A program made the translations under genes and the position numbers. The notes below the pieces were generated by a model. That model worked only from the letters and a program-made list of their open reading frames with translations, ran no database searches and was not told where the DNA came from. 64,000 bases of DNA from Lingula anatina (taxonomy: Eukaryota > Brachiopoda > Lingulata > Lingulida > Lingulidae). Below, one piece after another: positions 11,739 through 22,293 of this stretch (the first letter of the stretch is position 1; each line of letters opens with the position of its first letter). The DNA lies in NCBI RefSeq assembly GCF_001039355.2, contig NW_019775529.1, forward strand, positions 101,733 to 165,732. Direction: 5' to 3'.

Positions 11739-12263
11739 GGAGAAAAAACAATTACTATACTGATTAATAAAATAAACTTTTTTGTAAAATCAGGAAGTTC
11801 ACCAATAGTATATATATTATTAATAAATTTATATTTCTTAAGTGATGTTCTTTCTCAATTACATACAAAATATAAACCTGCAGATTAAAGTTTATGAAAT
11901 GCGAACAATGCACATTTATACTACGCGTTACACTTTAACAGAGGTTAATGATGTTTATTTTACCTTAAATTCTTATAATTCTTCCCTCCATATCAGTTAA
12001 CATCATGTTCAATGTTATATTTACATTGCAAGTTTTAAGTGTTAGATTTCATTATTGCTCTTCAATGCGGACTTTCAGTATTAAAACGTAGGGTCCTAGG
12101 ACTTTCCGTACTGAAATAGAGTGTCTAGGGGGACTCTACATTTCAGAACATAGAGTCCGAGACCCGTTATTTCGATACATGGAGTCCGCCGGACTCTCAG
12201 TTTTAAAACACAGGGTCCGCCGGACCCTAGAATGGTAGGACTCTGTGTTGCTTGACACCGGGG

Positions 12264-12835
12264 CCAAAATTCCTAAGGTCTGTGTTACTGATATCACCAT
12301 TCTCGTCCAATGATTTATTTATTTATTTATTTATTTTGGGCAATAACATGGTACATTTAAAAAAGTAATATCCTTTTGAGAAATTCTCAACTTGTTGTTC
12401 AATATCGACATACTTAAAAGTTATCTCACTGATAATTTTGCTGTTGTAGTTAGTATTTTCTTCCTTTCCAAATTTGTTAACGTGTCAAACCTACTTTTAC
12501 TTAGCAAAGGACTCCATACAACATTGATTAAAAAGGTTGTCCCACCCCTAATTTCATGTGCTTTTATTTATATAAATAAATGATCATATCAGAGGAGTTA
12601 ATTGCTATGAATGGTGATTTTCATTCTAGATACCATAACTAACAGGATTTTTGTGTACCTAAAATACAAACTAGCGGTAAAGATATCCATATTTAATACC
12701 ATTTATTCGCATTTATTACATGTACCCCCTCAGATCCAACGTTTCACTGTGATTTTCACAGAGGTAAAGAAATGCCCATTATATTGAAAAGACAGCACCA
12801 AATGTCAACAAATTTACACACACTGTAATTATCTC
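12264..12835. other. no recognisable gene; (TTTA)n
   Basis: A short (TTTA)n repeat near 12310-12336 is followed by AT-rich non-coding DNA. Confidence 0.5.
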
Positions 12836-12995
12836 CAATAGACGGCGCGGCCTGCCTTCAACAAGGATGACAATTCTGTTTTGTTGAATTTTGCCCCATT
12901 CTTCCTAAAGCACTTGGGGGAGTTGGTCCAGATTATTAGGAGTTTGGTTCTCCTTTGCATTGCACCCTTCAATTCATGCCACGGGCGCTCATGAG
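12836..12995 (-). pseudogene. Tc1/mariner transposase C-terminus, decayed
   Basis: On the minus strand one frame reads WHELKGAMQRRTK, resembling the (NPIEH)xWxELKxR block. A shifted frame then reads EEWGKIQQNRIVILVEGRPRRL, resembling the usual EEWxxIxQxxIxxLixSMxRR end of Tc1 transposases. There is at least one stop and one frameshift. Only the C-terminal remnant is visible, and it is bounded on its 5' side by a poly-A tract (13005-13039). Confidence 0.55.
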
Positions 12996-13002
12996 GCATA
13001 TC

Positions 13003-13004
<2 letters not shown>

Positions 13005-13039
<35 letters not shown>
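13005..13039. repeat. poly-A tract
   Basis: A run of 35 A. The following 13040-13318 shows no feature. Confidence 0.95.
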
Positions 13040-13040
<1 letters not shown>

Positions 13041-13504
13041 CAGCATGTTAATGTATAATTTTCACTTAATTAAGCTATCAATTTAATATTTTACAGAGTG
13101 AATTAGGCGGCTCACTTCAAAGCACACATATTGAAACAATGAAGTCATTATAACTTGATCTTCATCTTGGTGCTTCTTTGGTAAAAAAGACCTCTTACAT
13201 CTCCCTTCACCATTTAATATTTTCAACATAAGTTTTATTCATTAAAACCATTAAATTCCTTAAAGTGATATTGAAATCAAGAGATCACGAGCTTTTTCTT
13301 TTCAATATTACAATTCCATTAACTTGGTATCCTTAATTTGACAAAATTCAACCAGTCAAATTTGAGATTCGTTTCCAGTGTGCAGGAATCATGCATTCGT
13401 GTACTGAGAAGGAAAACCAATCTGAAACAGAGACCCGATCCTAAAATAAGGACAACGTACAGCAGAGCTAGCAAGTCACATGTGGAACGAGTAGTCGACA
13501 CAAT

Positions 13505-13735
13505 GTGCCACAGGGGCACAGATACTACATTACAGATACTACACGGTCTTGTTTTAAAAAGAAGTACCGACAGGATGCGACAAAACAACATGAATACTGT
13601 TACATCCATATGCAGCCTGTCAACGTAGCTCAACCTCCGACTCCGTATACGAATAGAGCCAGATTCATAAACCCAAGCGGACCTGAAACGATCTTCCGGA
13701 TCAATGGAAATCATCTATACCAGAAAACGGAATGA
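13505..13735 (+). other. unrecognised ORF, possibly transposon-derived
   Basis: This frame reads ...KKYRQDATKQHEYCYIHMQPV... and PPTPYTNRARFINPSGPETI to a stop just before a TAA microsatellite. It is richer in Cys/His and more protein-like than chance ORFs nearby. The EYCYIHMQPV block loosely recalls the Cys/His stretch before the exonuclease domain of protein-primed B-family DNA polymerases, but that is a weak guess. No start, splice context or second domain was found. Confidence 0.2.
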
Positions 13736-14708
13736 TAATAATAATAATAAGTTTATTGAGCACTAAATGATATGAATGCATTTGCAGGCTCTCTAGACTA
13801 CATTATTTACACAATATATAAGGATATACAATTATATATGTTTACATATGTAGTATGTTAAATTACACGTGTTAATGCATATTATGCTATAAGATTAACT
13901 AATTAAGCTATTCACAGCATTATTGACAATTAGTGGCTGTGATGTACTTAATTTCAGGTGAACTGTGTATTTTAACAGCAGTCTTTACAAATTCTGCTAT
14001 TACTTTGAGACTTTTTTCACAGGGTGGATTAAGGAAAATTGACAATATCTGATCACTGTCCTCTAGACCCACTACACTGATTTTCAGTAGTTCATCATGC
14101 ATTCGTTGTCTTTCAACAGTGTATCTTGTACATTCTGTGAGGAAATGTTTTTCGTCCTCTACGCAGTTGCAAGCTTTACATTTCCTCTCATCAAGTGGAG
14201 TTTTATATGTATCGGCCCCTTTCTATTGCCAGGTCGTGGCCTCTTAGTCTAATTTTTGCCAGTGTTTTGATATCTAAGGGGGAGACACTCATTTTGATGT
14301 AATTTTCACATTCATAAGATTTTTCAATTGTTTTTTATGTCCTTAATTTGTTTGAGGTCCAGCTATTTAATTCCTACCAAAAGAGTTTTTCGATTTTTAA
14401 GTTCAATTTTTCTACTAGGTTTTCTATTTGATGTATTTTCTTTGGTGGGTTGCTATCTTCGGAGAAACCCCAACAACAGTGAAAAGATTGGATGGATTCT
14501 GTCCATGTGTTTCCCTTTGTATCTTGCTCAAGATTGTACACCTGCTTCACAATTCTATTATCTGGTAGTTGTTCCAGTCTAAGTCTATATCTTTGGACAA
14601 GTTTAGCTATAGTTGAAAAAATAGGGCACCTGCCGAGCTCGGCTCTAGACATTGTATTGCTAGCCTGCTTTCTTAGACCTAAAATAAGGCCTCCTTTTTG
14701 ACGTCCTC
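13731..14708 (-). mobile_element. LINE 3' end, 5'-truncated, frameshifted
   Basis: Reading minus from 14708: a block with RAELGRCPIF, common in LINE C-terminal regions, is followed after a frameshift by RKCKACNCVEDEKHFLTEC, the CCHC-like knuckle near the end of LINE ORF2. The ORF closes near 13928. A 3' UTR then ends in an (AAT)n-type tail at 13731-13752, the usual 3' tail of such elements. The copy is dead and shorter than 1 kb. Confidence 0.75.
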
Positions 14709-15396
14709 AACATTCTATATCACCGCCATCAGCCATGAACCGCTAGGACAGGCAGCCCTGCGGCCGATATCCGGAGTACAATCAGTTTAATACAGATATT
14801 GCATATGATGAGAGAGAAATTTCGTTCCCTACAGATGAATGGTCAGTTTGGATAAAGAATGGAGAAGATTCAGAGCTAAGTTTCATTTCGTGGAATGCTG
14901 GAAAAGGGCCGAGTTGCAAGATGCTAGATATTGTTTTTTAGATATAATAAATGGTCATGATTTGATTTTTCTAACAGAATGTTGACTGGTGATATGCCAA
15001 TGGTATTGATGGGATACGGTTGTTATTTGTATCGGAGAAAATATTTACGTAATGGTGGAATAACGATCCTCTACAAAACCAAAATTAGCAAAATTTTCAA
15101 GAAGTAAGTGATATGTATAAAAGTACTATATGAATAAGAATAGATTATGTACGCAATACAGTTGCACCCTTGAAACCTGTCTTTATAGCAGTATGCTACT
15201 TTCCTCCAGAAAACAGAATATTTTATAAAAGAAATGATGTTGCTTAATTTCAAACTTCAGAAGAGTCTTATTGCAAATATATTACGGAGGGTGAAGTGTT
15301 TGATCTGAATGCGTGTACTGGTAATGATGATAATTTTATTAAAAATGACAGCTTAGATAAAGCGATCCGGGACACTTTAATGCCGATATTGACTTA

Positions 15397-15608
15397 GACC
15401 CCATTCCCATAGATTTTAGATCGATCTATCCCTGTGGGGAATCTTACTACAGTAAATTACTGTCAGCTTAGCCGGCTTAAGCGTCTGTCCCGCCTACTAA
15501 AAGCTGTAGTGCGCGCTCGGCTGACTGCAATTTAGCGTGAACCCCCAGGGAGTTAGGTCGATCTAAATCTAAATCTCTGGATCGATCTAAATCTCTGGGA
15601 ATGCACCC
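15397..15608. mobile_element. MITE family A, copy 1 (3-bp target duplication TTA)
   Basis: The termini GACCCCATTCCC and GGGAATGCACCC are near-inverse. They are followed inward by AGATTTAGATCGATC-type repeats on both sides. TTA flanks both ends (15394-15396 and 15609-15611). The element is 212 bp with no ORF. Three-base duplications, here matching TWA, are typical of PIF/Harbinger elements. It is inverted relative to the copy at 19150-19363. Confidence 0.8.
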
Positions 15609-15873
15609 TTACACGATGGATTACATGTAATGCAAAAGGAAAAATGCAGACGATGTGGTCAATTAATTCGGGCGTAAATTACTCTCCTTTTGCAAGACAG
15701 TGGGTATAAGAATAGTCAATGCCAGGCACAGAGATGATAAAACTGGGAGCTCTACCTTTTTTTAAAACTCAAACGAGTTAACTGAATCTAAATCTTTTAC
15801 TAATATTGAGAAGTTTTCATCTGGCACATTGAACACCTATTCTGATCATGCACCAATCACGTTTACCCTGCTT

Positions 15874-16015
15874 AGAGAACATTCAGAACAGATGATCATC
15901 GGATCTGCTAATAATCGGATCAAATATGGCGGACCCTAGATGAAAGCAAGAGCGCTTAATTCCGTAATGGTCCCCCACCTCCTTGCAGGGCCTAGCAATT
16001 AAACCTCGTAATCCA
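15874..16015. mobile_element. MITE family B, left-end partial copy
   Basis: It starts with ACATTCAGAACAGATGATC, like the left ends at 21294 and 32444. The right end is not recognisable. It interrupts the LINE just after the endonuclease motif. Confidence 0.5.
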
Positions 16016-16210
16016 CGAAAAAATCACAAAATCCTGTTAGACAAAAATCAGTAATAAAAATATTTGTAAACAGTGAAAAAGAAAATATAGCCGTTTTGAA
16101 GGTGATATGTTAGAATATACCAGAAAACACAACCCGCGAGTTTTTATAAGCTATTCTCACACAACAAAAGTGCTAATATTAATTCGGAACTTACTATCGA
16201 CACACTCTAT

Positions 16211-16384
16211 GGCCCCATTCGGAATAGGGGACTAACTAGTCCGAGGGTCAAATATGGCCGACCAACTTGAATACATCCTCACGTTATATCTATATAGTGT
16301 CTATTAGCGGCTTAGACAGCAAGCTTTGCAGTGGGTCGCCATATTTGACCTCGTACTAGTTAGTCCCCTATTCTGAATGGGACC
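16211..16384. mobile_element. MITE family B, complete copy (TAT target duplication)
   Basis: Inverted termini GGCCCCATTCGGAATAGGGG and CCCCTATTCTGAATGGGACC extend inward for about 50 bases. TAT flanks both ends (16208-16210, 16385-16387). Length is 174 bp. It splits the LINE reading frame between the ITYDTL-like and YDYF segments. The 3-bp duplication again suggests Harbinger-type mobilisation. Confidence 0.8.
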
Positions 16385-17179
16385 TATGATTATTTTTAAA
16401 ACATAACGACTGGTGAAAAAGATTGTGACATACGCGAATTAGACTCTAATGTAGGTTTATGTACTGAGACAATGTTTAATGAAATAGACAGTCCCGTGAG
16501 TGACAGTGAGATCGTTGCCGCAATTAAAAAACTGGAAAGTAGAGCTGTGCCAATTAAGGACTGTATGACAGACGAAAATTTTACACACTATAAAGATATT
16601 TTACTACCGGCGTTAATAATTTTGTTTAATTCAGTATTAGACTCAAGATACTTTCCAGAGACTTGGTGTACAAGTTGTATTATACCTTTACATAAATAGG
16701 TTGATGATCCTCGTAGTTATAGGGGAATTACAATAACTACATGTAAGTTGTCTAGGGAAGTTGCTTCTTTCATCCTTAATAATAGGCTAGTAGCTTCGGA
16801 TAAAGACAATATGTTACAACCGATGCTCAATTAACTTGGTATCCATTAACTTTTGAATTCAAAGCATAGATGGTACTGCTACAACACGTGATAAGTCGTA
16901 CTTTAAGGAGTAAGAAGCAATTACGTTATTATCTATGAAGGTAAACTATTAGAATATTTTCAAATATATACAGTCTCTTACAAGGAGAGGTAATGTCCCC
17001 TAGCTACTTTACACTTCATATGTAAATGATTTCGAAATTTTTGTTTATCGGAAGGTTGTGACAGTGTAGAAATACAGGACATAAACCTATTTTTACTTAT
17101 GTATGCTGATTACACTCTACTTTTATCAGAAACTCCTCAAGGATTACAAAAACTATTAGATACCCTTCAAAAATAGGGG

Positions 17180-17790
17180 AAACTGGGGCTAGTTGGCCCA
17201 GTTAGACACTTTTGGCCTTGTAGAGCCAACTAGGAATGAGTTCGAGTAACAAAACCCGTTTCAATTAAAGTAAGCCCCATGAACTTAGCTACAATGTACG
17301 TCAATGTCATAATTTTTCAAATATAATGTCAGAAGGCTCAAAATTTGACAAAAAAACGCAATTGACGCCAGGGTCGGGGCAAGTTGGCACCCTATACGAA
17401 AATGAAGTAAGTATCCCATGTAAACGCCCTGAAATACATTTTTACACATTTTTGATTTATTAAATTGATTTTTTACTCTTTGATGAATAAATAGTTCAAA
17501 TGAGGCAGATTTATTGAGGTTTCTGTACGCCACGCTGTATGTGTTGCAAAAATCAAAATATCTATTTATAAAACTTGTTTTGTTTTAATTAAGAATAAAC
17601 TAATAATGGTATAAAGCAGGTTTTAATGAATGAAAACGAATAATAAATTTTCGTTTTAAAAGAAACTAACAAATTCAGTTTTAAACTGATAATTATCTAA
17701 CAGACCATTGAGTTTGTTTTAACAATGGTCCATAGCTTTGTTGTGCGCAAAGGGTTGTGGTCTATATGAGGGGCCAACTAGCCCTGGGTA
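17180..17790. mobile_element. probable non-autonomous DNA element with GGGGCTAGTTGGCCC ends
   Basis: GGGGCTAGTTGGCCC (17187-17201) and its inverse GGGGCCAACTAGCCCT (about 17770-17785) bracket about 600 bases of non-coding DNA. An internal relative, GGGGCAAGTTGGCACCC, lies near 17370. Exact ends and target duplication were not resolved. Confidence 0.5.
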
Positions 17791-17841
17791 CACATTTATT
17801 TCCTCCGCCAAGGAGGTTATGTTTTTCTGTCTGTTTGTCAT

Positions 17842-18070
17842 CGACATAACTCAAAAAGTTATGGACCAATTTTGATGAAATTTTCAGGAACTGTCAGAAG
17901 TGGGCCAAGGAACAGATGATTAGTTTTTGGTGGTGGTCCAGATCAATAATCAATCAATAATCAAAAAACTAAGTTATAAACCGATTTTGATGAAATTTTC
18001 AGGAACTGTCAGAAGTGGGCCAAGGAACAGATGATTAGTTTTTGGTGGTGATCCGGATCAATAATCAATC
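17842..18070. repeat. two tandem ~115-bp units
   Basis: TTTTGATGAAATTTTCAGGA and the following 70 or so bases (GTGGGCCAAGGAACAGATGA etc.) occur twice, offset by 115 bases. The preceding CCTCCGCCAAGGAGGTTATG start is a motif I have seen in dispersed repeats of many animals. The family was not identified here. Confidence 0.8.
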
Positions 18071-18300
18071 ATGGATATTTGTTATTTCTATTCCATCCTT
18101 CCCCCTCAATTTAAATATCGATTTCTCACAATAATTCCTTTTTTCTAAATTAAGAAAATATTTTGAGCTTTTTTCTCCTTCTACTTTCAATTTTGCTTTT
18201 GCCCTTAAAATAATCCCCTCAATTTTTTTGTCACATATACTTTTTAATTCATCTTCTTTTCCTTGAATTGCCAACCAAATGGTCTCATCATCCCTGTTGT
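18068..18300 (-). mobile_element. LINE fragment (endonuclease-RT linker)
   Basis: The minus frame carries RAKAKLKVEGEKSSKYFLNLE followed by KRNYCEKSIFKLRGKDGIEI. This is the conserved linker between endonuclease and RT of L1-like LINEs. Both ends are truncated, and the Met-rich N-terminus of the longer ORF (to 18355) is probably flank. Confidence 0.65.
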
Positions 18301-19146
18301 TTAGAGTCATGTGTATTAATGTTGATAAAATACAGAGAAACAGGCCCCAAAACAAAAATTCTAAATCTTGTACATATGTACCCCTAGCCTTTGTACCATT
18401 TTTATAAAAAAAAACAAAAAAAAAAAAAAAAAAAAACTATAGGCCTATACGTATGTTTGTAACAAACATTTTATTTTCTCATGTCTTCAGCTTTTCATGT
18501 TTGGAAAAAAAAGCTAATTTCATACTATATTTGCAACTTCATATTAATGTACAGGTAATAAAGTAATTTGAGTGCAGTAGCATAATCTTTTTGTCCCTGT
18601 ACATGTGCAGTTGTGTCCTAGTGTAACTTTTGAAAGAGTATAAAAGTTATATTTCAGGAAATTTATTTTATAAAAATAATAATGAAAATGTCCAAGTGTC
18701 TGGCTTTAACTGAATTAGAATAATAATGTTTAGGAAAATTGGCTTGTGAAGAAAAAATGTCTTTTTGTATTTGCTTTGGAAACATGTTTTACGATACAAA
18801 TTACAAAATACTGTATAAAAAGAGATTGGAGTGAATAAAACATTAACTGGAACTCTACACTTTGGTTGTATTATTTCTTTCTTGATATATTGCTGTCAGT
18901 CAGAGAGATCCCGACACAAATGGACTAGAATTTGAACTAGTCTTATAAACTCCTAAAGATAGTCCTAAATCAACCTATTGATACTTAAATTAATACGCAA
19001 AAGCAACTTTTAAGAGATCTTTATGTGGAAGAATAGAAGTTTGTTAACTTAAATCTTATAACATAACGTTTACTTTATTGTTAATTGATTTATCCACTGA
19101 GAACAATTTCTTTGAGAATCATGGTTTGTTGACATTAAGTACACTC
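18301..19146. other. no recognisable gene; poly-A at 18407-18436
   Basis: AT-rich non-coding DNA after an A-rich tract. Confidence 0.5.
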
Positions 19147-19149
19147 ATA

Positions 19150-19363
19150 GACCCCATTCCCACAGATTAGATCGATCCCAACTAGATCGACCTAACTCCC
19201 TGGGGGTTCACGCTAAATAGCTGTCAGACGAGCGGGCACGAAAGTTAATTACCCCCTTACAGCTTGTAGTAGGCGGGACGGACATTTAAGCCGGATTATC
19301 TGACAGATATCTAGTGAGACTCCCCACGGGGATAGATCGATCTAAATGTCTGGGAATACGCCC
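19150..19363. mobile_element. MITE family A, copy 2 (ATA target duplication)
   Basis: Same family as 15397-15608 in opposite orientation. Ends are GACCCCATTCCC and GGGAATACGCCC, with internal GATCGATCTAAAT repeats. ATA flanks both ends (19147-19149, 19364-19366). Length is 214 bp. Confidence 0.8.
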
Positions 19364-19707
19364 ATAGACATACAAGTCAGGAAGCCCACTTGGGGAGAGA
19401 CCTACATGAATTTTTTTCTTCTTCCTTAAACTTTTGTTTTTTAGTTGACCTACTTCTCTTTCCCAGTTATATAGAAGTAGGCTGTGCATATCAAATATCA
19501 TTTTTCAGGTAATATGACACTTTGTCCTCATTTCCAAGTTATACACTTTGAAATTATATAGTGGCATTTGGTCACCTTTCTGTTGAAAAGTTTACTTCAT
19601 ATGCACCTTTAAATTTTTCTTGCCTCCCTTACATTCCATGGAGATCAACCCCAGATTGAAATGATTTAAGGTATTTTTGTAAAATTGCTTGTTTATTTTC
19701 TGTACAG

Positions 19708-19815
19708 AACAGAACTACAGAACTTGAATGGAACTGAAGAATTCCTGAAGATTGCCAAAGAGATTGCCAAAGAAAAAACAACAGTGAGGCTTCAGACAAT
19801 CGTACAGATAGATAA
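19708..19815 (+). other. possible isolated exon
   Basis: It is bounded by a good acceptor (TTTTCTGTACAG) and a weak donor (GTATCT). The open frame reads TELQNLNGTEEFLKIAKEIA then KEKTTVRLQTIVQIDK, a helix-like peptide. No partner exon or family was found. The remainder of 19364-20590 shows nothing. Confidence 0.2.
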
Positions 19816-20593
19816 GTATCTGTCAGTCTCAAACAAATTACAACACAAATTGATCGTGGTAGCTATAAAAAGAACACAATGCATTTTGATCTATTTTATC
19901 TGGGATTGATTCAAAAGAATTGTTATGGAGGAAACAATATCAACTCAGGCTTTTACTACATTAAACTTCTAGTAAGATGATCCTTTGCAACTCACAAGGA
20001 TAATTTCAAATCATTTCAAAGTCCAATCAATTAATGGTAATCACAGTTCACTACAGACTAAGCCAGTGTTAACAGATGCTCAAGTAAAACAATAAATATT
20101 TGTAAAAGGATATGTCTGTTTTAACATTAACTAAGATCTTTGATAAGTATTTTAAAATGGAATTAATTGATGAGTGAAAGTCAGTATTCACTAATCTCAT
20201 GCACACCTTGAAACAATTAATATTTGTAAAAAATGTCCGTTTTAACATCATTTATGAAGATAAATGCACTTTTCTTTACACATAGATTAATTACGTTTAC
20301 CTTAAATAGAGAGACAGTATTTACTAGATCCTCAACTTATATAAATTATTAAAAAGGAATAATTTTGAAGACTTCCTTCACATCTCTTTTAGCAAAGTTC
20401 AAAATAAATAACACAAGAGAGCCAGTTTTCACTATACACTCAATTAATAAAAAAGAAAACATGATAATTTTGAAAAACAAGTCTGATTTAACATCTGTGA
20501 TGGCATCTTCACTTTTCTATGAACAAAAGCATGATTTTGCAAACAATCCTCCACATCAATCCACTTTATTCTCTTGTCCAGCTCAATACTGAG

Positions 20594-20790
20594 AACCTGT
20601 TTTTCTGCTGTTGAGCTGTTTACGTCCCACCTGATGGAGCCACTGCTGTAATGCTGTTTGTCCCACAGATGGAGCCACTGCTGTAATGCTGTTTGTCCCA
20701 CTAGATGGAGCCACTGCTGTAGAGCTGTTTGTCCCACCAGATGGAGCCACTGTTGTAGAGCTATTTGTCCCTACAGATGGAGCCACTGTT
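20594..20790 (-). repeat. 36-bp minisatellite, possibly coding
   Basis: About five units of GATGGAGCCACTGYTGTARW... at 36-base spacing. On the minus strand each unit encodes 12 residues of the type APSxGTNSSTxV, a Ser/Thr-rich repeat. One unit is 35 bases long and breaks the frame. A preceding minus-strand stretch (PEPAQSSQRSSNAAT) keeps the same frame. Confidence 0.65.
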
Positions 20791-21039
20791 GCAGCGTTAC
20801 TTGAACGTTGGGAGGACTGAGCTGGTTCAGGAGGGAACTATGATATATTCATCTGAAATGAAACCAATAATTGTATCACAATAAAAATTTTCATGAATAG
20901 TTTTTAAATGTTTATTCACTCCACCAGTTAGATCTACAGTATACACAAAGACACACACACTCAGACAATATATAACATCTGTTCTAATTTATATTAAAAA
21001 AAAAATTAAAAAAAAAAAAAAAACATTTGAAACACAGCC

Positions 21040-21175
21040 CCATAGGTGGGGGATTCCAGGGGTTTGAAACAACTGCCCTTCTTTGCTGGGGAAAGGTCTG
21101 CTTTGGGGAATTTATGATGTAAGCACATGAAGGCTCCTTGGAAAAAGGTCCACTTTTTCAGAAAATTGCAATGTG
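21040..21175. mobile_element. degenerate copy of the CAGGCCCGTAGCC MITE
   Basis: It shares GAAAAAGGTCCACTTTTTCAG and a G-rich start with the copies at 24281 and 36746. The right end has been lost. Confidence 0.45.
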
Positions 21176-21293
21176 AACATTTCAGCTTGACATATGCTGT
21201 AAATATTTGGATGATGATGAAATATTACAGATTGCAAACACAAATGAACAAAATATCAGAATCACATTTTCAGTATCTACAACAAGTACCTAT

Positions 21294-21557
21294 GGGGCCA
21301 TTCAGAATAGATGATCCGAGTACTAACTGATCTGCTGACTAAATGTGGCCGACCCCTGGCCTCTTCAAAAGTGATGCCGCCAAGTCCATGAAACCATTAA
21401 ACAGGTTACATCTGAGCTCTGAGGTTTAATCACTAGGCCCCTGCAGCAACAGCATGTGTGAAGGAGGGGAGATCATCAGGTTTCAGCAGCATTGCATTTG
21501 AAGTGTGATCGGCCATTTTTAGTCGGCGGATCAGTTAGTACTTTTTAATAAAAGGTC
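21294..21557. mobile_element. MITE family B, longer copy
   Basis: The left end GGGGCCATTCAGAATAGATG and the inner block ATCCGAGTACTAACTGATC are mirrored by the right side (CGGCGGATCAGTTAGTACTT). The target duplication is unclear because the right tip has diverged. Confidence 0.65.
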
Positions 21558-21879
21558 TCACTAGCATGGGAATTCTCTCCATTCAAATTGATTCTGATCT
21601 ATTTATCTTAAGCCTTGGGCAGAAGTTTGTTTCTTAATGGACTTAAAATGTTCTGTTGAGAGATTCTTGTCTTAGCCTCTTTTGTGAATGGGACAGGTCA
21701 AGCAGAAATGTGCCGCACAAGTACCTGATTACTGCTGTCATTCCAAATTTGCAAATGACACAATGCTGGATGGAAATTAAAAAGAAACTGACAAAATATG
21801 GACCTGTTTTTTGTATCTTTGAGCAGGCTCACAAAAGTCTGCAGTAAAACTGTCTTCACAATGATACAACTTATTTTAA

Positions 21880-22150
21880 GTAATGACCTGGGTAAATATA
21901 ATCCCTATTAACCTTATGTGCACTTTTCATATATTGGGCAAGCGACAATACATATTGCGGGGCAGGGCTAACACAGCTAATTAAATACAGGTAGGAGTGA
22001 AGATGTCCATGCCCAACGACCTGATGCTGGCAGAACTTGGCTCTTAATTCTAAGTACTGACCTGGTAACCTTAAATATAATGTCTATAAGCCTTATGAGT
22101 ACTTTCATATATTGGGCAAATGACAATGTGCACATTGTGGCTTGATATAA
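21880..22150. repeat. diverged direct repeat
   Basis: TTCATATATTGGGCAA and surrounding blocks occur at about 21880-21970 and 22055-22150 in the same order. This is a tandem duplication of about 175 bases. Confidence 0.6.
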
Positions 22151-22262
22151 CTGAAAGATGCAGTGTTCCAGACACTGACAATTTGGTCGGCCTGAGCTTA
22201 AAGTAACTAGCACTGTTTAAAAAGATATGAATTTTGATTGGGGCAATTGAGTTTCTTTACTA

Positions 22263-22263
<1 letters not shown>

Positions 22264-22293
<30 letters not shown>
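22264..22293. repeat. poly-C and (CA)n
   Basis: A run of about 16 C followed by CA repeats. Confidence 0.9.

Larger units (their letters stand above)
9708..12263. mobile_element. Ginger-like DNA transposon with integrase and subterminal repeats
   Basis: The left side (from 9708) and the reverse complement of the right side (ending at 12263) both begin CCCCGGTGTCA. Both then carry alternating short palindromic motifs of the type AGGGTCC-CCGGACCCT and AGAGTCCGCCGGACTCT over about 200 bases. Between them is a spliced integrase C-terminus (10323-11738). No gag, protease, reverse transcriptase or LTR is visible. Gypsy-type integrases in cut-and-paste elements with inverted termini are the hallmark of the Ginger group. 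I could not resolve a clean target duplication, so the true ends may extend a few bases outward. The N-terminal half of the integrase is missing or unrecognisable. Confidence 0.6.
14787..17175 (+). mobile_element. decayed LINE with endonuclease and RT fragments
   Basis: In order on the plus strand: the apurinic-like endonuclease start (SFISWNAGKG at about 14880; HDLIFLTEC; GGITILYK), FIAVCYFPPENR (about 15180), the endonuclease end motif YSDHAPITF (about 15840), the RT N-terminal region (about 16470-16700, with LFNSVLDSRYFPETW and, after a stop, DDPRSYRGI), and the catalytic box as MYAD-TLLLSETPQGLQKLLDTL near 17100, where the second Asp of YADD is missing. Many stops and shifts are present. 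Three short MITEs interrupt it (15397-15608, about 15874-16015, 16211-16384), so it was already in place when they inserted. Confidence 0.8.
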
